From Rhodanobacter sp. 67-28 (GTDB taxonomy: Bacteria; Pseudomonadota; Gammaproteobacteria; Xanthomonadales; Rhodanobacteraceae): 64,000 nucleotides of DNA. Every line of letters starts with the position of its first letter. Position 1 is the first letter of the stretch. Both the position numbers and the translations under genes were made by a program. Of this stretch, positions 35,181 through 44,629 are shown one piece after another. The stretch lies in assembly GCA_001898415.1 (NCBI GenBank), contig MKTU01000024.1, positions 1-64,000 of the forward strand, given 5' to 3'. The notes under the pieces were generated by a model, which worked only from the letters and a program-made list of their open reading frames with translations, did not search any database and had not been told where the DNA came from.

Positions 35181-36118
35181 GGAGAAGTTTCCTTGGCTGC
35201 CGTGGACGAGCCAGCGCCGATCAGGCCGATATCGCAGGCGATCTGCCACAGTCCGTGCGCGGCGGCGTCCGGCAGGGATTCGACGAGGTCGATGTCGAAG
35301 TGGACCGCGGCCAGCCGATAGCGCGCGCACAGCGCGGCATCGCCAATCAGCTGCAGCGGCGCGTCATGGCGGAAACGATTCGAGGCAAGACCGGAGCGCA
35401 GCTCCTCGCCGATCAGCAGGCCGGAGAGATACTCGGGCACGGCGTCCGGCGCCAACGCACCGTCAAGCATCAGGGCGCGGGCGGAGAACAGCCGGCTGAA
35501 TCCTCCGGCGCTGCCGCTGTCGCGTGCCGCGATGACCCCGCGCGAAAACGCGTCAGGACTCGCCGCCGCATCGCCCACGCCGGCACAAAGGATCGAATGC
35601 TGCCGCAGCAGCGCAAACAGTTCGCCCGTCATCAGGGTACAGAAGTCGGTCACGGCACCATCGCGCACGCGGGCCCACTTGCTGTGCGTGCCAGGCATGA
35701 TCCAGCTGGAATCGGGGATCAGTGCCGGGCGCAAGGCCAGCGCGCCCAGCAGTTGGGTTTCCTCGCCGCGAATCACGTCGGGGCTGTGCGGGTTGCGCAG
35801 GCCGGGAACGATATGGACGTCCGAACCATCATGGGCGCGCAGGCTGCGGACGGCGCTGCCGAGCTGCGCCGTGTCGGCGGGAAGGTCCATGTACGGCACT
35901 TCCATCCAGCCCTGGCGGCTGCCGACCATGCCGCAGGCCAGTCGGGGCAACTGCGGCCAGCCTGCGGTGATGTCGGCCAGCGCGGCATCGAAGCCGCCTT
36001 CGGGCAGATGGCGAATGCCCCAGGGGCGCGTCCGCGTCTCGCGGATTTCGCCAGCCGTGTCGAGCCAGTAGGCGCGCAGGCTGGAGGTGCCCCAGTCGAG
36101 TCCGATCAAGCCGCTCAT
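35174..36118 (-). CDS. dgoK: 2-dehydro-3-deoxygalactonokinase
   Basis: This 314-residue kinase begins LIGLDWGTSSLRAYWLD, the phosphate-binding loop of DgoK. It also has GMVGSRQGWMEVPYMDLPA and PGTHSKWARVRDG, which are characteristic of the family. It phosphorylates 2-keto-3-deoxygalactonate at O6 to feed the aldolase gene that it overlaps. The gene is 40 bases after the GH42 stop and is the second gene of the operon. Confidence 0.95.
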   Translation of the reverse strand: MSGLIGLDWGTSSLRAYWLDTAGEIRETRTRPWGIRHLPEGGFDAALADITAGWPQLPRLACGMVGSRQGWMEVPYMDLPADTAQLGSAVRSLRAHDGSDVHIVPGLRNPHSPDVIRGEETQLLGALALRPALIPDSSWIMPGTHSKWARVRDGAVTDFCTLMTGELFALLRQHSILCAGVGDAAASPDAFSRGVIAARDSGSAGGFSRLFSARALMLDGALAPDAVPEYLSGLLIGEELRSGLASNRFRHDAPLQLIGDAALCARYRLAAVHFDIDLVESLPDAAAHGLWQIACDIGLIGAGSSTAAKETSPC

Positions 36119-36158
36119 GGATTCAGGCTTCCCCCATGGCAGACGGATGTCGCGCGCG

Positions 36159-38306
36159 TCATGGCGAGGTGTCCTTCCAGATCAGCGTCTGCGCCGGGGC
36201 CAGCGGCGTCTGGCCATGCACGATTTTCGCCGTTGGCGGAAGCACGGGCGCAAACGGCTGCGGGTTGTAGTTCACCATGAAATCGAATCCACCGCGCCAG
36301 TCGATGAACACCCCCTTCGGCAGATCCTCGATCGCCACGCCGGCGCGCTGGTAGACGCTGCGCACGATCTCGCGTTCCAGTTCGCCGTCATCGGTCGACA
36401 CGCCGATCATGGTGACGCTGCCCTTGCCCAGCTTGCGGGTGGTCGCCGCCGCCTTGCCGGCGTAGTAGTGATCGGCATAGGTGGCGAGCACCTGGGTGCC
36501 GGGACGCGGGGTGAGGATGTCCGCCCAGCGGTGCCACTCGTGGGTCTTGCCGCCAGCGGTCACCTGCGCGCTGGCGCTGGGCGGCAGCATGTCGAAACCA
36601 TCGACATCGTCGCCGATCAGATCGAGAACCGGTGCATACCATGGCCCCTCGGGGAACTGGCCGAGTTCGTTCTTCTGGCCGGTGCGGCTGGTCAGGATCA
36701 GATGGCCGCCTTGCTCCACATAGCGCCGCCACTTCCTGGCCAGCGCCTTGCTGACCATCTGATACGCCGGCGCGATGAGGAACGGATAGCGGTTGAAGTC
36801 ATCGTCCTCGGCGATGAAATCCATCGGCGCGCCGGTGCTCTTTACGGCCAGTGTGTAGCCGTTGCGGTAGGCCCAGCTGTGCCACAACGTGGTTTGCGGC
36901 TGGATCTCCAGGTCCCAGAACACGTCGTGGCTCCACAGATAGCCGGTGTACCGCGCGGCCATCCGTGCCGGCAGCTTGGCCTTGGCATCGAGCTGCGTTT
37001 CGAGCGACTTGATGTCGTGCATCGCGTCGACGAATTCGCGCCCGGTGCGCGAGAGTGTCACGCCATCCGTGCCGACGATGCCTTCGTGGTACATCTCGCT
37101 GCCACGCAGCGGGTGACGATAGCGGTAGGTGCTCAGCAAGGAGGCGCCGGAGGCAAATGCATGCCACATCCACATGCTGACGGCGCCGGGCATCGGTTGC
37201 GGGTTGATCTCGCCCCAGTTCACCTGGCCCGGCTGCAATTCCATCACGCCGAAGGTGCCGTTGATCGGGCGGAAATACGCCGCGGCTTCCATCAGGTTGG
37301 CGGGCTTGCCGATCTCGTAGCTGTTGCCGCCCAGCACGTTCGAGCCCTGTACCGGATACAGGGTGAAGGTCGGGAAGTCCAGATGATGTGCGCGTCGCGG
37401 ATCGGTGGCGATGGTGACATTGGTGTAGTTGGTCGTCACCCATTGGCCGGGGCGGGCGTACTTCTTGATGATCAGTGCCTGGTCGTCGAGGAAGTTCGCG
37501 GTGACATCGGCCTGGTAGCGGGCGAAATCCAGCTGCGCATGCGGGCTCAGCTTGTCTTCGGCGGCGAGCGTGGCATTCGGCAGATGCACCTGCTTGAAAC
37601 TGCCATAGCGGGTGCTCCAGAACGAGCCGGCCCATGCGGTATTCATCGCCTCGATGCTGCCGTATTTCTTCTGCAGCCAGGTTTGGAACGCGGCACGCGC
37701 GCTGTCGCTGTAGTCGAGGAAGGTGCCGGGCTCGTTGTCGACCTGCCAGCCCCAGACGCGCGGATCGTGGCCGTAATGCTCGGCCATGGCGGTCACCAGC
37801 CGGGTCACGAACGCCCGGTACTTCGGATTGGCCAAGGACACTTCCGCGCGGATGCCGTGTTCATGGCGCTGGCCATGCTCGTCCACGCGGTAGACCTCGG
37901 GATAGCGCTCGTCCATCCAGCTCGGCGGCGCCGCCGACGGCGTGCCCAGGATGACTCGCAACCCGGCCTTGCTGGCCAGGTCGATGGCGTGGTCGAGCCA
38001 TGCGAAATCGAAGTGGCCTTCCTGCGGTTCCAGGTAGGTCCAGTCGAATTCGGCCATGTGGGTGAAGTCGAAGCCGAGTCTGGCCATGCCGTCGAAGTCG
38101 CGTCGCCATTGGCTGCGCGGCCATTGCGTGGGGTAATAGAACACGCCGAAGCTCATCGCCTCGCGTTGGTGCAGCAAGGCCGCGCCTTGCAGGCGCGCGG
38201 GATGCGGACCCCCGGCATCGGTCGGTCCGCTGGTCGCCGGGTTCGCATTGGCGGCGGTGATCGTCATGGCGGCGGCCAGTACCGCCGCCAGGAAGAGCCG
38301 AGACAT
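36159..38306 (-). CDS. Exported GH42 beta-galactosidase
   Basis: This 715-residue enzyme has a signal peptide (about 1-21, ending ANA). The GH42 active site has the acid/base Glu192 in GWQVDNEPG and the nucleophile Glu356 in GVMELQPGQVNWG. The trimerisation-like and C-terminal domains are present to full length. The leader peptide means galactosides are cut in the periplasm, before uptake of free galactose. It is the first gene of the galactose operon and starts 75 bases from the divergent kinase gene. An operator-like site lies at 38340-38350. Confidence 0.93.
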   Translation of the reverse strand: MSRLFLAAVLAAAMTITAANANPATSGPTDAGGPHPARLQGAALLHQREAMSFGVFYYPTQWPRSQWRRDFDGMARLGFDFTHMAEFDWTYLEPQEGHFDFAWLDHAIDLASKAGLRVILGTPSAAPPSWMDERYPEVYRVDEHGQRHEHGIRAEVSLANPKYRAFVTRLVTAMAEHYGHDPRVWGWQVDNEPGTFLDYSDSARAAFQTWLQKKYGSIEAMNTAWAGSFWSTRYGSFKQVHLPNATLAAEDKLSPHAQLDFARYQADVTANFLDDQALIIKKYARPGQWVTTNYTNVTIATDPRRAHHLDFPTFTLYPVQGSNVLGGNSYEIGKPANLMEAAAYFRPINGTFGVMELQPGQVNWGEINPQPMPGAVSMWMWHAFASGASLLSTYRYRHPLRGSEMYHEGIVGTDGVTLSRTGREFVDAMHDIKSLETQLDAKAKLPARMAARYTGYLWSHDVFWDLEIQPQTTLWHSWAYRNGYTLAVKSTGAPMDFIAEDDDFNRYPFLIAPAYQMVSKALARKWRRYVEQGGHLILTSRTGQKNELGQFPEGPWYAPVLDLIGDDVDGFDMLPPSASAQVTAGGKTHEWHRWADILTPRPGTQVLATYADHYYAGKAAATTRKLGKGSVTMIGVSTDDGELEREIVRSVYQRAGVAIEDLPKGVFIDWRGGFDFMVNYNPQPFAPVLPPTAKIVHGQTPLAPAQTLIWKDTSP

Positions 38307-38317
38307 GAGATGGGCCT

Positions 38318-38346
38318 TTGGTGAGATTCAAATGTCAACTTATATT
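38318..38346 (+). promoter_or_regulatory. Predicted sigma-70 promoter for the kinase/aminotransferase pair
   Basis: TTGGTG (38318-38323), 17 bases, TATATT (38341-38346), giving a start about 30 bases before the kinase ATG. The -10 lies inside the TTATATTACAA site, so a bound regulator would block it. The GH42 promoter must lie in the same 75 bases on the other strand. Confidence 0.5.
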
Positions 38347-38350
38347 ACAA
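38340..38350. promoter_or_regulatory. Predicted GntR-family operator, GH42/kinase promoter
   Basis: TTATATTACAA resembles the TTGTANTACAA-type palindrome of FadR-subfamily regulators, with one mismatch in the left half. Related sites occur at 41569-41579 and 41780-41790, beside the only GntR gene in the window. Confidence 0.5.
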
Positions 38351-38381
38351 TTCGGAATCCCGCAATCTTCGTGCGCGCCCC

Positions 38382-39404
38382 ATGGATTTCCTGACCCCTG
38401 ATGCGGCACTGGCGCTGGCCGAGCGGCACTGGCGCATCCGTGGCGATATCTGCGCCCTGCCATCCTATGCCGACCAGAACTTCCGCATCCGCACCGATCA
38501 TGGCGAGTATGTGCTGAAGATCGCGCATCCGTCGTGGTCGCGGATGGACGTGGACCTGGAGAATCGGGCCATGATGACGCTGGCTGAGCGCGAGCCGGCG
38601 TTGCAGTGGCCGCGGGTACAGCTCGCCGTCGACGGCGGGCACCTGTTGACCTTGCCGATGGCGGGGCAGCCGTGCCAGGTGCGCATGCTGAGCTTCGTAC
38701 CCGGCACGACCTATGCGGATGCCATCGGGGCACTGCCGCCGATCCGGCGCGCGGCCTTGCACGAGAGTCTCGGCAGTGCGGTCGGCCGGCTGACGCGTGG
38801 GCTGCAGGACTTTCATCATCCTGCCGCCGATCGCCAGCACGACTGGAACCTGCTGCGCTTGCCGACGCTGCGTGGCGAAATCGCCCATGTCGAGGATGCC
38901 GGGCTGCGCGCCATCGTGCAGGCGCACGTCGAGGCGTTCTGCGCCCGCCTGCCGCAATGGCGCACGCAGTTGCCGATCACCGTGCTGCACAACGATGCCA
39001 ACGACCTGAACGTGATCGTGGCCGATGACGGCGGTGGTGGAAAGCGGGTCAGCGCGGTGATCGATTTCGGCGACATGTGCACCAGCTTCCGCCTGGCCGA
39101 CCTGGCGATCGCCTGCACCTACGCCATGCAGCACGAGGCCGACCCGGTGGCGTGCGCGCGTACCATCGTTCAAGGCTATCTGGCGCAGTGTCCATTGCTG
39201 CGCGTGGAACTCGAGCAACTGCGCCGATTCATCCTCGCGCGTCTTTGCCACAGCGTGCTGATGGCGACGCGCGCGCATCGGGAAGACCCTGCCAATCCAT
39301 TTGTCCTCGTGTCGCAACAAGGTGTGCAGGCATTGTTGCGCGAACTCGCCGACGCCGATGACGACGCCCTCGCCGGCCCATTTCCGGAATCCAGCCATGA
39401 TTGA
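38382..39404 (+). CDS. APH-family phosphotransferase (hydroxylysine-kinase-like)
   Basis: This 340-residue protein has the aminoglycoside-phosphotransferase fold. The nucleotide loop contains [22 protein letters not shown] with its Lys. The catalytic block reads [13 protein letters not shown], with HND in place of the usual HGD, and the metal-binding Asp lies in VIDFGDM. The relationship is closest in appearance to the hydroxylysine/ethanolamine-type kinases that, in animals, are paired with an aminotransferase-like phospho-lyase. Here the partner is the next gene, overlapping by eight bases. The substrate is inferred to be a small amino alcohol but is not proven. Confidence 0.75.
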   Translation: MDFLTPDAALALAERHWRIRGDICALPSYADQNFRIRTDHGEYVLKIAHPSWSRMDVDLENRAMMTLAEREPALQWPRVQLAVDGGHLLTLPMAGQPCQVRMLSFVPGTTYADAIGALPPIRRAALHESLGSAVGRLTRGLQDFHHPAADRQHDWNLLRLPTLRGEIAHVEDAGLRAIVQAHVEAFCARLPQWRTQLPITVLHNDANDLNVIVADDGGGGKRVSAVIDFGDMCTSFRLADLAIACTYAMQHEADPVACARTIVQGYLAQCPLLRVELEQLRRFILARLCHSVLMATRAHREDPANPFVLVSQQGVQALLRELADADDDALAGPFPESSHD

Positions 39405-40719
39405 TCCCACCGCTCCCGGCCACGTGCCCCAACGCAGCAATGCCGACATCCTGCGCTTGCGCCGGCAGGTGCTCAACCCGACGTTGAGCGTGTCGTACAA
39501 CGAGCCGCTCAAGATCGTTCGCGGCGAAGGCATCCACTTGTACGATCAATACGGCCAGCCCTACCTGGACATGGTCAACAACGTCTGCCACGTCGGCCAT
39601 TGCCATCCGCACGTGGTCGCGGCGGGGCAGGCGCAGATGGCGCAACTCAACACCAACACCCGTTATCTGCACGACAACATCGTCGAGTACGCGCTGCGCC
39701 TGACGGCGACCTTGCCGGCGGCGCTGTCGGTGGTGTTCCTCACCAACTCGGGCACCGAGGCGAACGACCTCGCGCTGCGCCTGGCGCAGGCGCATACCCG
39801 CGCGCAGGGCGTGATCGTGGTGGATCACGCCTACCACGGCCATTCGCCCTCGATGGTCGAACTGAGCCCGTACAAATTCAACGGCAAGGGCGGGCAGGGG
39901 CAGGCATCGCATGTGGGCGTGGTGGCGATGCCCGACGTTTATCGCGGGCCTTTCCGCGAGCCTTCCGAAGCCGGTCGCCAGTACGGCGCCCTGTTGCAGC
40001 CCGCCATCGAAAGCCTGCGCCGGCATGACATCGCAACGGCGGCGTTCTACTGCGAATCGCTGCTGGGTTGCGGCGGCCAGATCGTGCTGCCGGAAGGCTA
40101 TCTGGCCGAGGCCTACGCGGCCGTGCGCGCGGCCGGCGGCGTGTGCCTGGCCGACGAGGTGCAGGTCGGCTTCGGCCGGGTGGGCGAACATTTCTGGGCG
40201 TTCGAACGCCAGGGCGTGGTGCCGGATATCGTCACCATGGGCAAGCCGATGGGCAACGGCCATCCCATGGGCGCCGTGGTCACCACGCCGGAGATCGCTG
40301 CCAGCTTCGTCAACGGCATGGAGTACTTCAATACCTTTGGCGGCAACCCGGTGTCCTGCGCGATCGCGCTGGCCGTACTCGACGTGATCGCCGACGAAAA
40401 GCTGCAGGAGAACGCGCGCCGCGTCGGCGGTTTCCTGCTGGATGGACTGCGCGAATTGCAGCAGCGGCACGATGCCATCGGCGACGTGCGCGGCTGCGGC
40501 CTGTTCCTCGGCGTCGAGCTGGTGCGCGATCGCGCGGCGCGAACCCCCGACCGGCCGAAGGCCAAGGCGGTGGTTGAGGCGATGAAGGCACGCCACGTGC
40601 TGCTCTCCACCGAGGGCCCGGACGACAACGTGCTGAAGATCAAGCCGCCGATCGTGTTCAGCCAGGCCAACGCCGAGGAGTTCCTGGACAAGCTCGACCA
40701 GGTGCTGCGCGCGTCGTAG
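39397..40719 (+). CDS. Class III PLP enzyme, aminotransferase or phospho-lyase
   Basis: This 440-residue fold-type I enzyme has the PLP aspartate in [15 protein letters not shown], the lysine in [15 protein letters not shown] and the phosphate-cup block [15 protein letters not shown]. It is close in layout to the AGXT2-like enzymes, some of which are phospho-lyases for phosphoethanolamine or phosphohydroxylysine. Coupling to the upstream kinase suggests phosphorylation followed by elimination. A conventional omega-aminotransferase is the alternative. The 3' end is 21 bases from the convergent GntR gene. Confidence 0.83.
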   Translation: MIDPTAPGHVPQRSNADILRLRRQVLNPTLSVSYNEPLKIVRGEGIHLYDQYGQPYLDMVNNVCHVGHCHPHVVAAGQAQMAQLNTNTRYLHDNIVEYALRLTATLPAALSVVFLTNSGTEANDLALRLAQAHTRAQGVIVVDHAYHGHSPSMVELSPYKFNGKGGQGQASHVGVVAMPDVYRGPFREPSEAGRQYGALLQPAIESLRRHDIATAAFYCESLLGCGGQIVLPEGYLAEAYAAVRAAGGVCLADEVQVGFGRVGEHFWAFERQGVVPDIVTMGKPMGNGHPMGAVVTTPEIAASFVNGMEYFNTFGGNPVSCAIALAVLDVIADEKLQENARRVGGFLLDGLRELQQRHDAIGDVRGCGLFLGVELVRDRAARTPDRPKAKAVVEAMKARHVLLSTEGPDDNVLKIKPPIVFSQANAEEFLDKLDQVLRAS

Positions 40720-40740
40720 CCGGTTCGGTCCGGGCTTGAC

Positions 40741-41463
40741 TCAGGGGGTTTTCCGGGTGCTCTTCCTGCGCTTCCTGTGCAGGTTGGCCAGCGAGTCGGC
40801 AATCATGTTCTGCATCGCCTTGCGGGCCACTTCCGGCTGCTTGCGACGGATGGCTTCGAGCACCTTCAAGTGGTGCGGCAGCGAATAGCTGAAGTCGCCG
40901 GCGGTCTGTGCCGACAGCACGAAAAACATCCCGAGCGCGCTCTCGATTACCGAGAAGAGCGAGATCATCAGTTCGTTGCCGGTGGCCTGGAGCAGGGCGT
41001 CGTGAAAGCCGAGGTCCGCCATGGCCCATGCTTCGGAGTCCCGCGCCACCTCCATCTGCCGATAGGCCTGCTCCACCTTGGCCAACTGCGCCGCAGTGCG
41101 CCGGCGTGCCGCGGCCGCCGCCGCCGCCGGCTCGATGATCTCGCGCATTTCCACCAGTTTCGCGATGAAGTCGTCGGTCGGCATCGAGGCGCAGCGCCAC
41201 GACAGGACGTCCGCATCGAGCTGGTTCCAGAAGTGCGTCGCGCGTACACGGGTACCCACCCGCGGGCGCGATTCGATCAAGCCCTTGGCGGAAAGCACCT
41301 TCAGCGCCTCGCGCAGCGCCGTGCGGCTCACCGCCATGCTTTCGGCCAGATCCTCCTCGCGCGGCAGCAGATCCCCGGGGCGCAAATCGCCGACGACGAT
41401 CCGCTTGCCCAGTTCACGGATCACGTGGCCGTGCAGACTGCGTGAATCCGTGGCCTTCATCAT
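40741..41463 (-). CDS. GntR/FadR-subfamily regulator (DgoR-like)
   Basis: This 240-residue repressor has an N-terminal winged helix (about 10-75: LGKRIVVGDLRPGDLLPREE, then VSRTALREALKVLSAKGLIE) and an all-helical FCD ligand domain. The metal-site residues are in DLGFHDALLQATGN and PHHLKVLEAI. The family often responds to sugar acids. Neighbourhood with a dgo pathway makes galactonate or its keto-deoxy product the likely effector. The start is the first of two ATGs at 41463, after an AGAGG site. Operator-like sites are seen at three promoters. Confidence 0.87.
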   Translation of the reverse strand: MMKATDSRSLHGHVIRELGKRIVVGDLRPGDLLPREEDLAESMAVSRTALREALKVLSAKGLIESRPRVGTRVRATHFWNQLDADVLSWRCASMPTDDFIAKLVEMREIIEPAAAAAAARRRTAAQLAKVEQAYRQMEVARDSEAWAMADLGFHDALLQATGNELMISLFSVIESALGMFFVLSAQTAGDFSYSLPHHLKVLEAIRRKQPEVARKAMQNMIADSLANLHRKRRKSTRKTP

Positions 41464-41568
41464 CAACCTCTCAACGTGGCAAGGGCTTCCGCATGCCACG
41501 CCGGCTCAGCGCAAGGTCGGGTGCATCGGGCGGAACAGCGTGCTGCAGTGTGGGTCAGCGCTCGAAAT

Positions 41569-41579
41569 TTATCATACAA
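41569..41579. promoter_or_regulatory. Predicted GntR-family operator, gntR promoter
   Basis: TTATCATACAA keeps the TACAA half of the site at 38340. On the minus strand it reads TTGTATGATAA, whose TATGAT is a candidate -10 for gntR, so the site would give autoregulation. Confidence 0.45.
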
Positions 41580-41779
41580 ACGCGCGGGCGAAGTTCGCCG
41601 GGCTGCCGGGAATGCCCTGCGCGGCACCGCAGGATGAGTGGCCACGGCCCGGCGCGGATCGTTCCGCCGCACCGGTCGCGCAGGCGCAACTTCGCCGCCG
41701 CAGAGAGTCTCGTCCACCAGGGAGGCAACGCCATCGGCACCCGTGGCGTACGCCTCCGTATTCTGTGCATTTTATATTA

Positions 41780-41790
41780 TGGTAGTACAA
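41780..41790. promoter_or_regulatory. Predicted GntR-family operator, TonB receptor side
   Basis: TGGTAGTACAA matches a TTGTANTACAA palindrome at all but one fixed base. It lies directly after TATATTAT in an AT-rich island, 175 bases before the receptor start. Confidence 0.5.
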
Positions 41791-41964
41791 ATCAAATTTT
41801 CTGGGTTAGGATGCGCACTCGCCGGGCGGAATCCATGACATGGACTGCGGTTGAAGCGGCGAGTCGGCGCAAGGGGCTCACGGGAGTGGCTGGCCTGCAG
41901 GCGCAGCGGCCATCGGCCCAGGCAAACAACCATCATTCACGTGTCTCGGGGAGGAAAGTTCATC

Positions 41965-44520
41965 ATGAGAAGTCGCAAGCAGGCCAACCGGCGGGCACTG
42001 AGCACCGCCATCGCCATCGCTGTCGTGCTGATGGCCGGCGCAGCCCGGGCGCAGGACCCGTCGACCCAGACCACGCCGTCCCCGATGGCACCGTCGGCAG
42101 ATCGCGGCAAGCAGAAGCCCGCCGAATCGACGTCGGTGACGACGCTCAACCAGGTCGTGGTCACCGGCAACTCCGCCTTCGGCGGCATCAAGAAGATCGA
42201 CGCCAGCTACTCGATCACCACGGCGACCAGGGAGCAGATCAAGGAGCTCAACCCGATCAGCGTGGCCGACCTGCTGAAGATATCGCCGGGCGTGTTCCCG
42301 GAATCCTCCGGCGGCCAGACCGGCGCGAACATCGAAGTGGCGGGTTTTCCGTCGGACAGCGGCGCCCCATTCGTTACCTTCCAGATGAACGGCTCGCCGC
42401 TGTTTCCGAAGTGGGACTACTTCACCGACGCCATGTTCCGGCTCGATGACACCATCGACCGCCTCGAGGCCGTGCAGGGTGGTCCCTCGGTACTGTATGG
42501 CAACGGCCAGCCCGGGCTCATCGCGAACTTCATCCTCAAGGAAGGCACGGCCACCCCTTCGGGAAGCATCGGCCTGACCTATGGCTCGGAGGGCATGGTT
42601 CGGCTCGACGGTTTCTACGGCTTTCCCGTCGGCGGCAAGGACAGCGGTTGGTACGGAAGCGTTGGCGGGTTCTGGCGGAAATCCGATGGCGTGCGCAGTC
42701 CGCAGTTCCCTGCCGACAAGGGCGGCCAGCTCACGGCCACGTTGAGCCATGATCTCGAGCACGGCTCGATCATGTTCTATGCGCGCGTGTTGAAGGACAA
42801 GAACCAGTTCGTCACCGACACGCCGATCTTCAACCCCGCTCCCGGCAAGTTCTCGGCCTACCCGGGCTTCAGTCCGTTGACCGGCACCTTCGGCAGCAAC
42901 GCGAACCGCCGCCAGTTCCTCGAAACCACGCCGTGCTTCACCGCAGGCTGCAAGCCGGGCGGCGTGAATATCGACATGGCCAACGGCGAGGGCGGCGACA
43001 TCCACATACTGGGTGCCAACCTGGACATGTACTTCGACAACGGCTGGTCGCTGTCGGACAAGGCGTTCTTCGTCGGCGGTCGCATGGACATCAACGCGTT
43101 CTTCAGCACAGGCGACAACCCGACCACGCTGGGCAACTACATTGCCGGCGCCGCGGCGGATTTCGGGCTCCCCGCCAATCTCGCCGCCACCGCCACCTAC
43201 ACCAATGGCAAGCCGGCGGACATGAACGAGAACGTGACGGTCCAGAACCCCGAGTTCATCCCCAAGAAAATCCGGTCGGCCAGCAACGAATTTCGCCTGA
43301 GCAAGGAGCTGTTCGAGGGAAACACCCTGACCGTGGGCAACTATACGGCGGTGTATTCCATGGACCATGCGGAGTACGACGGCCTCAACCAGCTGCTGCA
43401 GGCGAAGAGCAACCCGAACCCGATCGTGGTCACCCTGAGCGATGGCACGAACAACTACGCCTTGACCGACGCGCAAGGCCTGTTCTGGAATGCCAACCCG
43501 CAGTCGTGGATGGCGTTCAACGAGAGCTGGCACGCAACGACCACGGCGTTCTTCGTGGCCGACGAATGGAACATCGGCAGGTGGCGGCTCGACGGCGGCA
43601 TGCGCATCCAGCACGACAGCATCGGCGGCCGATTCCAGCACACGACCTCAGGCGACCTCGACGCCAATCCGTACACCGTGTACAACAACAACGCCGAGTA
43701 TCTGGCAGACAGCTACGATCATCCGTCCGGTTCGCGCAGCGCGCCGTCGTGGACCCTGGGAGCCAACTACGCGCTGAGCGACCACATGAGCGCCTATGCG
43801 CGTGTCAATGAGGGCGTGTTCCTGCCCAGTTTCGACGACATCGTGAACCAGGGGAATCCGCCGGTGGAGAAGATCCACAACATGGAACTCGGCTTCAAGT
43901 ACCAGGCGCCGTGGATCTATGCCGACATCAGTGTCTATCGCCGGCTGTTCCATGGCATACCGTATTCGATCGACCTCCCCACCGGACAGGTCAACCTCGT
44001 CTATGGCTCGGTGACCAAGGGCGTCAATACGCAGGTGACGATCACGCCGTTCGAGCATTTCTCGGTGACGCTGGGCGGCAACTACATGGATGGCCACTAC
44101 TCCGGCTACGACAGCTGCGTGCCCTACGTCGCGCAGGACGGCAGCGAACGGTGCGACACCATCAGCGGCATGCGCCTGAGCCGCCAGCCGAAGTTCCAGT
44201 ACCGACTGACCCCGGCCTATGTGGTGCCGACCGGCTGGGGCAGCATGAAGTTCTGGCTCACCTATGAAAGCGTGGGCAATCGCTATGGTGACCGGTTGCA
44301 GCAACAGCCGCTGGGCAGCTATCACGACCTCGCCGTCGGCGCCATCGCCAACATCGGCGAGAACTGGATGCTGACCTTGCGGGGCACCAACATCACCAAC
44401 GAGATCGGCATCACCGAAGGCAACGCGCGCCTGTTCGGCTTTGCCAGCGGCGGCGGGGTGATCCTCGCGCGCTCGATCGAGGGGCGCGAGGTCAACTTCC
44501 AGGTCAAGTACAAGTTCTGA
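41965..44520 (+). CDS. TonB-dependent outer-membrane receptor
   Basis: This 851-residue protein has a signal peptide (about 1-28, ending GAARAQ) and a TonB-box-like segment TTLNQVVVTGN at about 60. The plug domain contains ISVADLLKISPGVF and VQGGPSVLYGNGQPGLI. A long beta-barrel follows and ends in VNFQVKYKF. Such receptors pull large ligands across the outer membrane with TonB energy. Sugar enzymes on both sides and the operator-like site upstream suggest a galactoside or other oligosaccharide ligand. Siderophore uptake cannot be excluded by sequence alone. No SusD partner is present. Confidence 0.9.
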   Translation: MRSRKQANRRALSTAIAIAVVLMAGAARAQDPSTQTTPSPMAPSADRGKQKPAESTSVTTLNQVVVTGNSAFGGIKKIDASYSITTATREQIKELNPISVADLLKISPGVFPESSGGQTGANIEVAGFPSDSGAPFVTFQMNGSPLFPKWDYFTDAMFRLDDTIDRLEAVQGGPSVLYGNGQPGLIANFILKEGTATPSGSIGLTYGSEGMVRLDGFYGFPVGGKDSGWYGSVGGFWRKSDGVRSPQFPADKGGQLTATLSHDLEHGSIMFYARVLKDKNQFVTDTPIFNPAPGKFSAYPGFSPLTGTFGSNANRRQFLETTPCFTAGCKPGGVNIDMANGEGGDIHILGANLDMYFDNGWSLSDKAFFVGGRMDINAFFSTGDNPTTLGNYIAGAAADFGLPANLAATATYTNGKPADMNENVTVQNPEFIPKKIRSASNEFRLSKELFEGNTLTVGNYTAVYSMDHAEYDGLNQLLQAKSNPNPIVVTLSDGTNNYALTDAQGLFWNANPQSWMAFNESWHATTTAFFVADEWNIGRWRLDGGMRIQHDSIGGRFQHTTSGDLDANPYTVYNNNAEYLADSYDHPSGSRSAPSWTLGANYALSDHMSAYARVNEGVFLPSFDDIVNQGNPPVEKIHNMELGFKYQAPWIYADISVYRRLFHGIPYSIDLPTGQVNLVYGSVTKGVNTQVTITPFEHFSVTLGGNYMDGHYSGYDSCVPYVAQDGSERCDTISGMRLSRQPKFQYRLTPAYVVPTGWGSMKFWLTYESVGNRYGDRLQQQPLGSYHDLAVGAIANIGENWMLTLRGTNITNEIGITEGNARLFGFASGGGVILARSIEGREVNFQVKYKF

Positions 44521-44559
44521 CAATCCCGGGATCGGCAACCATCGGGAGCCGCAAACCCG

Positions 44560-44597
44560 CGTCGCGTCGGTCGCATCCGCGGCCGACGCGACGTTTT
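44560..44597 (+). terminator. Intrinsic terminator after the TonB receptor
   Basis: An 11-bp perfect stem (CGTCGCGTCGG at 44560-44570 with CCGACGCGACG at 44583-44593) with a 12-base loop is followed directly by TTTT. It lies between the receptor and the GH63-like gene, so the latter is either read-through or separately promoted. Confidence 0.8.
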
Positions 44598-44629
44598 CAC
44601 GGGTGGTCTTCGCCAGGGAGCGATTCATC

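Larger units (their letters stand above)
41464..41964. other. Divergent 501-base regulatory region, gntR / TonB receptor
   Basis: No open frame with real coding character is seen here. The region is GC-rich apart from two AT-rich islands, one at about 41565-41580 beside the gntR promoter and one at about 41768-41803 on the receptor side. Both contain operator-like sites. On the minus strand TATGAT (41576-41571) is a possible -10 for gntR. No clean -35/-10 pair was found for the receptor. A GGGGAGG ribosome site lies at 41948-41954. Confidence 0.6.
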
